Source of the DNA: Pratylenchus scribneri
Lineage: Eukaryota; Nematoda; Chromadorea; Rhabditida; Pratylenchidae
Assembly (NCBI GenBank): GCA_030063045.1
Contig: JAQSEB010000068.1
Coordinates: forward strand, 186,001-250,000
Length of the DNA: 64,000 nucleotides
Direction: 5' to 3'
Positions within the stretch are counted from its first letter, which is position 1; every line of letters begins with the position of its first letter. Position numbers and translations under genes: made by a program. The notes below the pieces were generated by a model. That model was not told where the DNA came from and did not search any database. It was given only the letters and a program-made list of their open reading frames with translations. Positions 12,401 to 22,400 of the stretch are shown one piece after another.

Positions 12401-13612
12401 ATTTAAGAAATTTATTCATATATTTAGCACTTAATTAAAGATTTGTTAAAATTGGATTTGACATTTAGGCCGCAAAAATCCTAATTTCACAGAAAATTTT
12501 GATTAGATTTCACGCATTTATGGATATATTAATTTATAATCCTTCTGTATAAAAATGTTTTCTTACAAAAAGGGTTTTCCCCTGAACGGACATTCGATAT
12601 AAAAGCAAATCCCTACCCTCCCCTCTCCCTATGGGTTTTTTGTTCTCCCCCGTAATTTTAATCGTCCCTGAAAATACAGGTCTCTTCCCCCGAAATGTCG
12701 AAATACTCCCCCTGTATCTAAATTGTCCCACGGGCACCAGGGGATTATAGTATTTCCCTTCAAGGGTTAACTTACGATCTCCTGTCCAAATATTACTTAT
12801 GTCCCCAGGGATAACATAAGTATGCATGGAATCTTCACTATTCCCAAAATTCATGTAAAAACGTCCAGCGTTATTGTCGGACACATTGAAACTTGAAAAT
12901 TTTGTATTAATTTTTGAGTGTATATTTAGAATTGAGAAAATTAACCATTTTCCAATTCCATTCTTTCCAAATGGCATTTCAATGACAAATTTATCCTTTT
13001 CACGTTTCACGGAGAATCCATGCAGCACGCGATCACTGACTTTTTGCTTGCAATTCGCATCATTACTACATTTTTCCATTAATTCCGAGCAAGTTTTGGA
13101 AATCTTCAATGTCAGTGTGAAAGTTTACGTGCAAAATCTCGGAAAATCTCGGTGAGAGTCTCGTCTCATCCGATTTCTTGAACATAGGAGGTCCCATGTA
13201 AAAGATTTGATTTTGCAAACGGTTTTCTTAACCGGTTTCTGTGCAATGAACCCATTCAAGCATATTTTCCCCAGATATTTTTAATTTACTTTGCTTCTTC
13301 CGCATCCGTGCAAAAACGCGTTGAGCAATACACATGGAGCCGATAGGAACCAATTGGGTCATCGCGAAGCTTTTCTGGTCGTGGCATGCATTGATCAAAG
13401 ATCATATAATCCACTTGGGTCCAATGCATCCATGCGCCCAAATTGCCGGTCCCAATGCCCTCCTTGACGAGTAGTTGCCTTTAATTAAATATATATTATT
13501 AATTTGATAAAGATTATTAATACGATTCATCGTAACCCTCATCAAGGCACAAAAGGACGGCAAAAAATGCCAATTGAAAAAGAAGATTGAATGGAGGAAA
13601 TTTGATAGCCAT
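6474..13612 (-). CDS. Gene B: secreted multidomain galectin-like protein, left palindrome arm, probably damaged
   Basis: Exons read right to left: 13612-13524 (signal peptide, MAIKFPPFNLLFQLAFFAVL), 13478-13290, 13103-12776 (holding a 54-bp intron that has lost its stops), 12395-12293, 12211-12055, 11612-11369, about 10600-10510, 10460-10275, 9936-9868, 9825-9561, 9516-9324, 8907-8636, about 8597-8313, 8248-8037, 7915-7822, 7433-7245 and 6590-6474. Galectin-like strands are clear, for example LPNIEFFLSGWVPENAA and KFWFWVKIHDGKMEISLN; the last exon carries NGDMTII and a Pro/Lys-rich tail. It is the mirror paralogue of gene C. Compared with C, the splice acceptors before the exons at 11612 and about 10600 read AA instead of AG, the donor after the latter is gone, the phase around 9868/9825 is broken, and exons 8907 and 8597 are fused with a frame change. 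It may be a decaying pseudogene or may splice differently. The phase between exons 13290 and 13103 is unresolved in both arms. Confidence 0.55.
10676..11005. repeat. 25-bp minisatellite
   Basis: About 12 copies of a 25-bp unit containing AAAATGTTTGGAGGAAC, spaced regularly (unit starts near 10760, 10785, 10810, 10835, 10860 and so on). It lies inside an intron of gene B and is absent from the matching place in gene C. The 25-bp period is not a multiple of three, so repetitive ORFs in all frames of both strands are by-products. Confidence 0.85.
12545..12775 (-). repeat. GC-richer intronic block, conserved in both arms
   Basis: The block directly follows the GATC|GTAAG donor of gene B. It is much richer in G/C than its surroundings and is open in the gene's frame on the minus strand (GQFRYRGSISTFRGKR). 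Its mirror copy at 22800-23035 carries indels that change frame. Splicing from GATC to the next exon keeps phase in both arms, so I treat it as intron sequence of unknown origin, perhaps an old insertion; an alternative, retained exon is possible. Confidence 0.4.
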
Positions 13613-14062
13613 TTCCAACACTCTTAAAAATAAAAGACCATAAAAATGGTCAACTGGAAAAAAATTATGAAAAATATATTAGAAATTTTAGTCTTATTTT
13701 TCAAATCGTAAAATATATAAAATGAAAATGAAATATTATTTTATTAGTAAAAATTAAATGATGATTACGAATAAATATGACTGTAACAAAATAGAGGAAA
13801 AAATTTTCATCCAATCAGCAACCGCCAGCCGATGTGATGATGTTGAATGTGGATTCATCATTTTCATCGTTTTTCCATATATTTATAGTTTATACACTTT
13901 TAATTTATTAATGAATTTTACAGACATTACAAATTGTACAATTTTATTATAATTTTTTATTTTACCTTTTTTTGTAAATAACAAAATTCCCAAATCCAAT
14001 TAGTTTAATAGAAAGTTTAAAATTTTTACTTGACAAATTGTTTACAAATAAATATTCAATAA
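13613..14062. promoter_or_regulatory. Shared divergent promoter, left arm
   Basis: The 450 bp lies between the start codons of gene B (minus) and the inner TTL-like gene (plus). It contains a CCAATCAGC word near 13812 and TGGATTCATCATTTTCATC near 13851, then AT-rich DNA up to the TTL start. The same block is almost unchanged at 18965-19417, and a third version with CCAATCAGC and GGATTCATCATTTTCGTC is at 37490-37540. The regulatory role is inferred from position and conservation. Confidence 0.45.
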
Positions 14063-15649
14063 ATGTGGGATTCCAATTTCTTCGAATTCCGTTTTTTCAT
14101 CATTGTTGCCTTCTGCTTCATTTTTTATTTGGATATGGCCAGAAATGAATATGGGAAAAACAATGGAACCGAAAAATGGGTGCCGCCAGGCTATTTGAAT
14201 GAGGAAGACCAAAAGGAATTTCCAAATTCCAAATATTTCTACGGCAAAGAAGGCACATGCGGGGTGAAAAATTATAAAAATTCATTATAATTTGAAAATT
14301 TTTTCAGTACAAAAATGCTGAAGGTCAATATGAGAAACCGGTCATTGGGTTCAGCGAACAATTCTCGACCAAATATAAATGCCTCAAGTATTTTCATCAT
14401 CAATTTTGTAAGAATATTAATATTTAATTAGAAATAATTTCTATTTAAATTTCATTTTCAGGGTCCAATTTGTGGCAATCCCTATTATGCCTATGGGAAA
14501 CATTATGCCATGGTATTTCTTTGCTTTTAAATTAATGATAATTTGTGATTTTTAGGTCTACTTTTTTGGAAACAAAAAGCCCGAGGATAGCGATGTGCTG
14601 GGAGATCGAAAAGGTTCATATTCAATATAATGTATTTTTACTAAATTTTTTGTCCGGCCTAGACAAAGCAATGACCCTCATCGATGGATGCGCAATTTGT
14701 GAAGACAATGAAAAAGACCCGAAGGATTTGACATTGGAATTGGCTGTGAAATTCACTTGGCCTAAAGGGTCATTGTTCACTGGGTGCAAAGAGTTGGAAG
14801 TGGAATCAGGGTATGATAAAAAAAATTAAAATTATATCATTATTAAAGTTGTGATTGTGACTCTGCTGGTGGTTCATTCCGTGTTGATTTGCCTGAATTG
14901 ATTCCGGAAAAATTCAAAAATGTAAGAACAATTTAAATTAAATTTATTTTGGGAAATTTAATCATACAATATCAATTTTTTTTGAAATAATTTAATTAAT
15001 ATTTACAAAAATTACATTTTGAATAAGCACAATAATTAAAATTCGAATCATAAAATTCGATTTGAAACCTAAAATATTTTTATTTTTTTCCAATTTATTT
15101 AAATTTCTAAAAATAAATAATTTTTTTAAATAAATTTCCCAATTAATTATTTCTAATGACCCTAAAAATTTAGCACATTGCGGAAATGCGTGGTTTGTGC
15201 TTGGATTTGATGAAAAATGAGGCCAAATTGCTAATAAGAATCTTTATACTAAATTCTCCCTACTCCATCCTTTTCATTTTTTTTGTTGAAAATAATTTTC
15301 TTTTATACATTTCTTTATTGTATTTAATTAATTTTTCTATTTTTAATTTTGTCATTATATACTCTTCTATTTTCCCCAAAATAGCTCCATTCATTTAATC
15401 CACAAATCTACTCCACTTAAATTTGAACAAAATTTATTGAAACTTTTTCTTTGTTAGCCAAAAATATTCACTTTTTCTTTATCAAAATTCTCTAATCATT
15501 GTTCTCATTAAATACTCTAAATAAATTAAAAAATTAAAATAAAATTTGTGACCGAACAAGTCTATAATAGCATCAATAATTTTGGGGCAGAATTTGTGTT
15601 TACTGCCGAATTTCAGGAGCCCATTTGCCAAAGCATTTCCAGCATGTGA
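14063..15649 (+). pseudogene. Inner extended TTL-like gene, left arm, frame broken in exon 2
   Basis: Exons: 14063-14263 (signal anchor FFEFRFFIIVAFCFIFYL, then KWVPPGYL), 14308-14407, 14462-14512 (CGNPYYAYGKHYAM), 14556-14613 (VYFFGNKKPEDSD), 14663-14810 (LIDGCAIC), 14849-14921 and about 15174-15240 (HIAEMRGLCLDLM). A possible last exon is 15617-15649 after a strong TTTCAG. The order of motifs, CG.P, FGN..P, then L.DGC..C, followed by a beta-rich stretch, matches genes D and E. Exon 2 is 100 bp long whereas its flanking phases need 102, so the reading frame breaks at about 14400. This could be real inactivation, an unusual splice, or an assembly error. The product would be a small secreted protein; the function is unknown beyond the TTL likeness. 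Confidence 0.6.
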
Positions 15650-16094
15650 ATAATCGAGACCAATAATTCTTCATCAAACTTTTTACCTATTAATAAAAAT
15701 TTCATAATATTGAATTAACTCTTTCTTTAGGGATAAAAAATTTAAAAAAAAATACAAAAGTTATGGCCATAAACTATTAAATTTTTATTTAATTTTGTCT
15801 TTTTTATAGTGATAAAATTTTTCTTTATCACACTAATAATTCTTACTCTAGTAAACTAATCACAATCAACAGACCAGTGTACAATCAGATATAATTTGCT
15901 AAAATGAAAAACTAAATTCATTTAATAATAATTATTTTTATGGATAATTTTCGCTTAATCATCAGAATAAATTAAATTATTTATAATTCAAACATGAGTG
16001 AGATGCATACTTCCTATATAACAACATCAAATTATTCGTCAAGCATAAGTATTTTTTTCTTATTTAAATATTATAAATTCCTTTTTTATTAAAT
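15650..16094. other. Palindrome spacer, left part
   Basis: Very AT-rich sequence between the end of the left arm and the third TTL fragment. I see no ORF, repeat or RNA signal. Confidence 0.4.
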
Positions 16095-16505
16095 TGTGGC
16101 ATTGGCGGTACATCCACTGTTAATTTGCCTGAATTAATTCGTGCAAAAATTAAAAATGTATAAAAAATAAATATTTTTAGAAAATATTAATTTAAAGAAA
16201 AATTTTTAATTTTGTTGAATTATTAATAAAATAATATGGGAAAATGTTTTTTATAAAAAGAGCTTTTGAGGTGACTATATTAAATTAAAAAATTTATACA
16301 ATTTATTTAAACATAAATAATTTTAATATCTGGCTTAAAAATAATAAATAATAATTTTAAAAAATATTAATAAAATTTCTCAATAAATTATCAATAAATT
16401 GCATTAAAAATTAAGCACATTGCCGAAATGCGAGGTCTGTGTTTGAATTTGATTAAAAAAAGAGGCAAAATTGCTCAGTCAGAGCATTTCTTCGAAGAAT
16501 TATGA
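16095..16505 (+). pseudogene. Third copy of the two terminal TTL-like exons
   Basis: A first exon reads CGIGGTSTVNLPELIRAKIKN and ends at a GTATAA donor near 16158. After an intron ending TTAAG the second reads HIAEMRGLCLNLIKKRG and ends at a TGA at 16503-16505. These match exons 6 and 7 of the two inner TTL genes, in the plus orientation, but no upstream exons are present. It is most likely a relic of an additional gene copy inside the palindrome spacer. Its clean C-terminus suggests where the family's normal stop codon lies. Confidence 0.6.
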
Positions 16506-16904
16506 GCTCTAAATTAATTGGGACAATTAGTTTCCGATAAAGGCAAATTCAGTTAAGAAAATTCGATTATTTAGATTGGAAATATTTGAGAAAGATGAGA
16601 GTACCAAATTTGAAAGAATTAAGGAATAATCGCAATATTAATTTCCATAATCAAAACTGATGAATTTATATGGCCATAAAAATAAAAATTAAATAAAAAA
16701 GTTGATGAATATCATACACCAATGGAACAATGCAGTAAAAACCAATGAGAAATCCTATTCAGCAGTTCAACGAATCGCACCGATTGATATATCATTTGCA
16801 TGATTTTGATTTTTTTTTGAAAATTTAAGCTCATAAAAGCCACAAACCTGAATTTACCTTATAATATGATCGTTAAATTCATTAAAATAATACATAATTA
16901 AATT

Positions 16905-17300
16905 CCATCTCAATATAGTTTCGAGTCATTTTTCAAATTTGATGCGCATAATTTGTAGTGTTTTCCAATGTTCCAAATCCAAATCTCGTCAGTGTTCAAA
17001 TTTCGTAAAACATTTTGGCCCCACCATTTTTTGTCATTGGATTTACTTTTTTTGTGATCAAAGAGGCCGAGGATATACCTAAATTCATGAATTTTTAAAT
17101 CAATTTCGACAAAAAGTGGATGAAATTCCTCAAAATGGAACAAAGATACCGAAACTATCATATTTCTCTCAAAAAAGGCACATTCCAATCATAAATTCTG
17201 GAATTTTAAATTATTACGGAAAATGAAATTTGATTTAAAAATTCATGAATTTATATCCTCGGCCCCTTTGATCATAAAATGAAAATCCAATGTAGTGAGA
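16905..17300 (-). repeat. Dispersed repeat R1, reverse copy
   Basis: On the minus strand it shares the ordered words of the R1 family (the GATAGT...CGGT box, GGAATTTC, AAAAATTCA.GAATTT, CCCCTTTGATCA) with the tandem array at 35.1-36.35 kb and the copies at 39.03-39.40 and 56.50-56.80 kb. It occupies the palindrome spacer next to the right arm. Confidence 0.55.
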
Positions 17301-17378
17301 TAAAGAAAAATTTTTATCATCAAAAAAGGTAGAATTATTGGTTTTTGCGCAAATTTCATATAGCTGTTTGATTATTAT

Positions 17379-18964
17379 TCACCTGAAAATGCTTGGGCAA
17401 ATGGGCTCCTGAAATTCGGCAGTAAACACAAATTCTGCCCCAAAACTATTGATGCTATTATAGACTTGTTCGGTCACAAATTTTATTTCAATTTTAGAGT
17501 ATTTAATGAGTACAATGATTAGAGAATTTTGATAAAGAAAAAGTGAATATTTTTGGCTAACAAAGAAAAAGTTTCAATAAATTTTGGTCAAATTTAAGTG
17601 GAGTAGATTTGTGGATTAAATGAATGGAGCTATTTTGGGGAAAATAGAAGAGTATATAATGACAAAATTAAAAATAGAAAAATTAATTAAACAAAATAAA
17701 GAAATGTATAAAAGAAAATTATTTTCAACAAAAAAAAATGAAAAGGATGGAGTAGTGAGAATTTGGTATAAAAATTTTTATCAGCAATTTGGCCTCATTT
17801 TTCATCAAATCCAAGCACAAACCAAGCATTTCCGCAATGTACTAAATTTTTAGGGTCATTAGAAATAATTAATTGGGAAATTTATTTAAAGAAAAAATTA
17901 TTTTATTTATAGTAATTTTAAATAAATTGGAAATAATAAAAATATTTTAGGTTTCAAATCGAATTTTATGATTCGATTTGCAATTATTTAGCATATTCAA
18001 AAGATAATTTTTGTAAATATTAATTAAATTAATTCAAAAAAAAATAAATTTGATATTATATGACTAAATTTCCCAAAATAAATTTAATTGTTCTTACATT
18101 TTTGAATTTTTCCGGAATCAATTCAGGCAAATCAACACGGAATGAAGAATGAACTATCAGCAGAGTCACAATCACAACTTTAATAATGATATAATTTTAA
18201 TTTTTTTTTTTATCTTACCCTGATTCCACTTCCACCTCTTTGCACCCAGTGAACAATGGCCCTTTAAGCCAAGTGAATTTCACAGTCAATTCCAATGTCA
18301 AATCCTTTGTGTCTTTTTCATTGTCCTCACAAATTGCGCATCCATCGATGAGGGCCATTGCTTTGTCTAGGCCGGAGAAAAAATTTAGTAAAAATACATT
18401 ATATTGAATATGAACCTTTTCGATCTCCCAGCACATCGCTATCCTCGGGCTTTTTGTTTCCAAAAAAGTAGACCTAAAAATCACAAATTATCATTAATTT
18501 AAAAAATAAATACCATGGCACAATGTTTCCCATAGGCATAATAGGGATTGCCACAAATTGGACCCTGAAATTGAAATTTTAATAGAAATAATTTCCAATT
18601 AAATATAAATATTCTTACAAAATTTTCACGATGAAAATCCTTGAGGCATTTATATTGGTCGAGAATTGTTCGTTGAACCCAATGACCGGTTTCTCATATT
18701 GGCCTTCAGCATTTTTGTACTGAAAAAACTTTCAAATTATAATGAATTTTTATAATTTTTCACCCCGCATGTGCCATCTTTGCCGTAGAAATATTTGGAA
18801 TTTGGAAATTCTTTTTGGTCGTCCTCATTCAAATAGCCTGGCGGCACCCATTTTTCGGTTCCATTGTTGTTGCCATCTTCATTTCCGGCCATATCCAAAT
18901 AGGAAATGAAGCAGAAGACAACAATGATGAATAGACGGAATTCGAAGAAATTGGAATGCCACAT
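17379..18964 (-). pseudogene. Inner extended TTL-like gene, right arm, two frame breaks
   Basis: Mirror copy of 14063-15649. Exons: 18964-18764 (FFEFRLFIIVVFCFISYL), 18719-18619, 18564-18514, 18473-18416, 18366-18219 (ALIDGCAIC), 18177 to about 18106, about 17845-17780, and perhaps 17408-17379. Exon 2 is 101 bp where the phases require 102: an A is missing at about 18656 compared with the left arm. A 7-bp tandem duplication (TTCATTC) near 18148 shifts the frame again. An in-frame ATG lies 33 bases upstream of the start used here. As in the left copy the protein would be secreted. With two lesions it is most likely a pseudogene unless the assembly is wrong. Confidence 0.6.
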
Positions 18965-19417
18965 TTGTTGAATATTTATTTGTAAATAATTTGTCAAGTA
19001 AAAATTTTAACCTGTCTATCCAACTAATTGGGATTTAGGAATTTTATTATTTACAAAAAAAGGTAAAATAAAAAATTATAATAAAATTGTACAATTTGTA
19101 ATGTCTGTAAAATTCATTAATAAATTAAAAGTGTATAAACTATAAATATATGGAAAAACGATGAAAATGATGAATCCACATTCAACATCATCACATCGGC
19201 TGGCGGTTGCTGATTGGATGCAAATTTTTTCCTCTATTTTGTTACAGTCATATTTATTCGTAATCATCATTTAATTTTTACTAATAAAATAATATTTCAT
19301 TTTCATTTTATATATTTTACGATTTGAAAAATAAGACAAAAATTTCTAACATATTTTTAATATTTTTTTTCCAGTTGACCATTTTTATGGTCATTCATTT
19401 CTGAGAGTGGTGGAAAA
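18965..19417. promoter_or_regulatory. Shared divergent promoter, right arm
   Basis: Mirror of 13613-14062, lying between the inner TTL copy (minus) and gene C (plus). It keeps the GATTCATCATTTTCATC word and the CCAATCAGC word on the minus strand. It is nearly identical to the left copy, which shows either recent duplication or conversion, or constraint. Confidence 0.45.
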
Positions 19418-22400
19418 ATGACTTTCAAATTTCCTCCGCTCAATCTTCTTTTTCAATTGGCATTTTTTGCCGTCCTTTTGTGCCTTGATGAGGGTTACAA
19501 AGAATACAAAGAATCGTAGGAATAATTTTTATCAAATTAAAAAATATATTTTAAATAAAGGCAACTACTCGTCAAGGAGGGCATTGGGACCGGCAATTTG
19601 GGCGCATGGATGCATTGGACCCAAGTGGACTATATGATCTTTGATCAATGCATGCCACGACCAGAAAAGCTTCGCGATGACCCAATTGGTTCCTATCGCC
19701 TTCATGTGTATTGCTCAACGCGTTTTTGCACGGATGCGGAAGAAGCAAAGTAAATTAAAAATATCTGGGGAAAATATGCTTGAATGGGTTCATTGCACAG
19801 AAACCGGTTAAGAAAACCGTTTGCAAAATCAAATCTTTTACATGGGACCTCCTATGTTCAAGAGATCAGATGAGAGGAAAATCTCACCGAGATTTTCCGA
19901 GATTTTGCACGAGACTTAAACCGAGATTATCGGCCGAGGTATCGTTCAGGTTTTCTATGAAAAACTGAGTTGGCCGAGACTGGACTGAGATCATCGGCCA
20001 AGGTCTCGATCGAGTTCGCTTGCCGATGTCAGCGTTATATTTTATGCTGTAAAATCGGTGTCCTTTGGCAAAGAGTGTGTAAAAATGGAAATTTTTTTCC
20101 TTTTTATTCTTTAGAGAATAGAGATATGTAATATATTGGAGTAAGTCAAAAGTTTAGAGCACCAAAAAGAAGATAAATTGGATTATTTACTATCATTAAT
20201 AATCAAATTGGTTCGGAAAAACATTTCCGATTTGTACAGTCAACGCTTCTTTCTTTTTGATTTTTCCTTTACCCTGTTTATTATTAAAATTGCAGATTAG
20301 GATAGTGGGTCAATTCTCGGAATTCATGAGCTACGTATACGCTATACGGACCAGCGAAAGTGATGAACTCACTCACCATTTTGGATTTTCGTAGCATCAT
20401 GAAAAATTGGAGGAATAGTCTTTTATGCTAGGGGGTTCGAATCCCGCCAAGTCCAAATTATTTTTTAGATAAATAAAAGATAGAAAAGTGTTTTTAGAGA
20501 TGGGAAAACATGTTTCGAGAAAGTTTTAATTTTTGCGTATTTCGCAAATATCGGTAAATATGGTTTGAAAATAGATATGGGCGGTTTTGGAAAAAAAAAC
20601 GAATTGCTATTCCAATCTTGGGATGGGTTGAAACGTTGTTGATTTTCATATACTGGACAAAATGGATGGGATTCGTTTCTAATCGTAAAGTACGAATTGT
20701 AAAATTGCGATTGCGAATTGTATTTTTACAATTCTTCAATTTTGCTAATATTTGATGGATTATGAGTAACAAGTGCGCCTAGAATGAAAATGTTCTTACG
20801 ATGAGGATGAGCGGAAGGAACTATACATATCCAAATGCGAGCGGAGGAGCTACTAATTTGGTTGAATAAATTGATAGGCGAGCAAAGGGAATTGAACGTG
20901 ATGACCATGTCGATAGGCAAGCGAAGCGAGCATTGAGGAAAATTCATAAAAAATATTTCATGGATATAAAAGTTAAAATGCCATAAATCCTGAATCATTT
21001 CGTACTTTCTCCCATAATTCGTGAAATTTCGTCCAATCAAATCGCTTAATCGCCTCCTAAATGACTGAATATTTTGATAATTGGAAAAATTCAATAAAAT
21101 TTTTTAAGGATTTTCATCTGCTATCCGAGCACATTGGATCCCGAGGCTCTTCCAGATGAGGATGTTTCTGAGGGAAAAATGCCATTTTTGCGTGCTCCGC
21201 GCCAATTTTGGGTTCAAACCGATCCGGATCACGAGGACTAAAATTTTTATTTATAAATTTAATTTTTTTGTGGAGAAACGATTCGCTGATTATTTAATGC
21301 TTTTTTGCAAAATTTATTTTAATTTCATCTCACAATACAACCACAAAACTGAAATTTGTAATAAGACTATGGGGAGGTTGGAAATGTAGCTGGAATTTTT
21401 TCGGAAATATATAAATAAAAATTCTGATGATCACAAAATATTCATTCGAGATATTCACTAAGAATCCCTGAAAAAATAAATAAAAAACCTAGATAGTCTT
21501 AAAATTTTAATTCCTGCTACTGGGAATGAGAATTAGAATGCAAATTTGGAAAAAGAAGTCTGAATTGATTTTATTTATAAGGATTTTAAGACGATTCTGA
21601 TTTTTGAATATTCATATAAGCTTAATCTATGGTCCATCATGGTTACCGCACGTTGACCATGAGTTTCAGGTCGGGTTTGAAAAATTTTCTGGGTTATCGA
21701 GTACAGTTTGAGAAAAAGTCCAGGTTCCGGGTATTTTCGAGTCGGTTCGGATAATTTTTTTCAATATAAAACAAAAAAAAAAATAATAAAAATTTTTTCA
21801 CTTAAAATTACCAATCAATCAATATTCAAAATTAGATAATGAAAAATTATTATCCAAAATGGGAAAAGAATAAAATTTTATACACAAATGTCCCTGGAAG
21901 GAAAAAATTATGCCGAAATTGGCCAACCCATGATAGAATTTTAGCAAAAATGGCTTCGAAAAGGAAAATTTTTTCTAAAAAATATCGAAAAAGGGAATAA
22001 AAATATATAAAAACAAATAATGATAAAAATTAAAAAAGAAGTCATAAAAATCAAAAAACTAGCGGGTTCTGGTCGGGCTTGCCCAAATTTTAATTTTCGG
22101 TTTTCCAGGTACGGATTGAGAAAAAGTCCTGGTTATTATTTTTATGGAGTCACGGGTTAGGATCAACCCAGGGCAACTACGTGGTCCATTAGTTTGTTTT
22201 AATCACAGTTCTTTTTACAAGGTTTAAATTTCAAATCAATTTTATTGTTTTAAACCTAATTTAGAGTCATATGAAATTATGGGTTTTTCATTAACATTTT
22301 TAAACGAATCAAATTTCGCTAGAATTAATGTTAACCTAATTAAATCGAAAATACTGAATCAAATTGCTAATCATAAATAAATATCTAAATTTTTCTATTC

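Larger units (their letters stand above)
12130..15650. repeat. Left high-identity arm of a large inverted repeat
   Basis: This stretch is the inverted counterpart of about 17380-23800. It covers the 5' part of gene B, the divergent promoter and the whole inner TTL-like gene. Base identity by eye is about 95-98% in the promoter and inner gene. Similarity continues farther out to about 6.47 kb but drops steeply beyond about 12.12 kb, to roughly 65% and then 35-40% at the protein level. Confidence 0.85.

Noticed and set aside
13758..13952. Open frame of 64 codons in both promoter copies
   Set aside because: It lies in the shared divergent promoter, has no paralogue or splice context, and its conservation follows from the recent identity of the two arms.
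20494..21094. Two minus-strand open frames of 92 and 122 codons
   Set aside because: No recognisable domain, no signal peptide or splice support, and located in the arm-specific extra segment; I could not support a gene.
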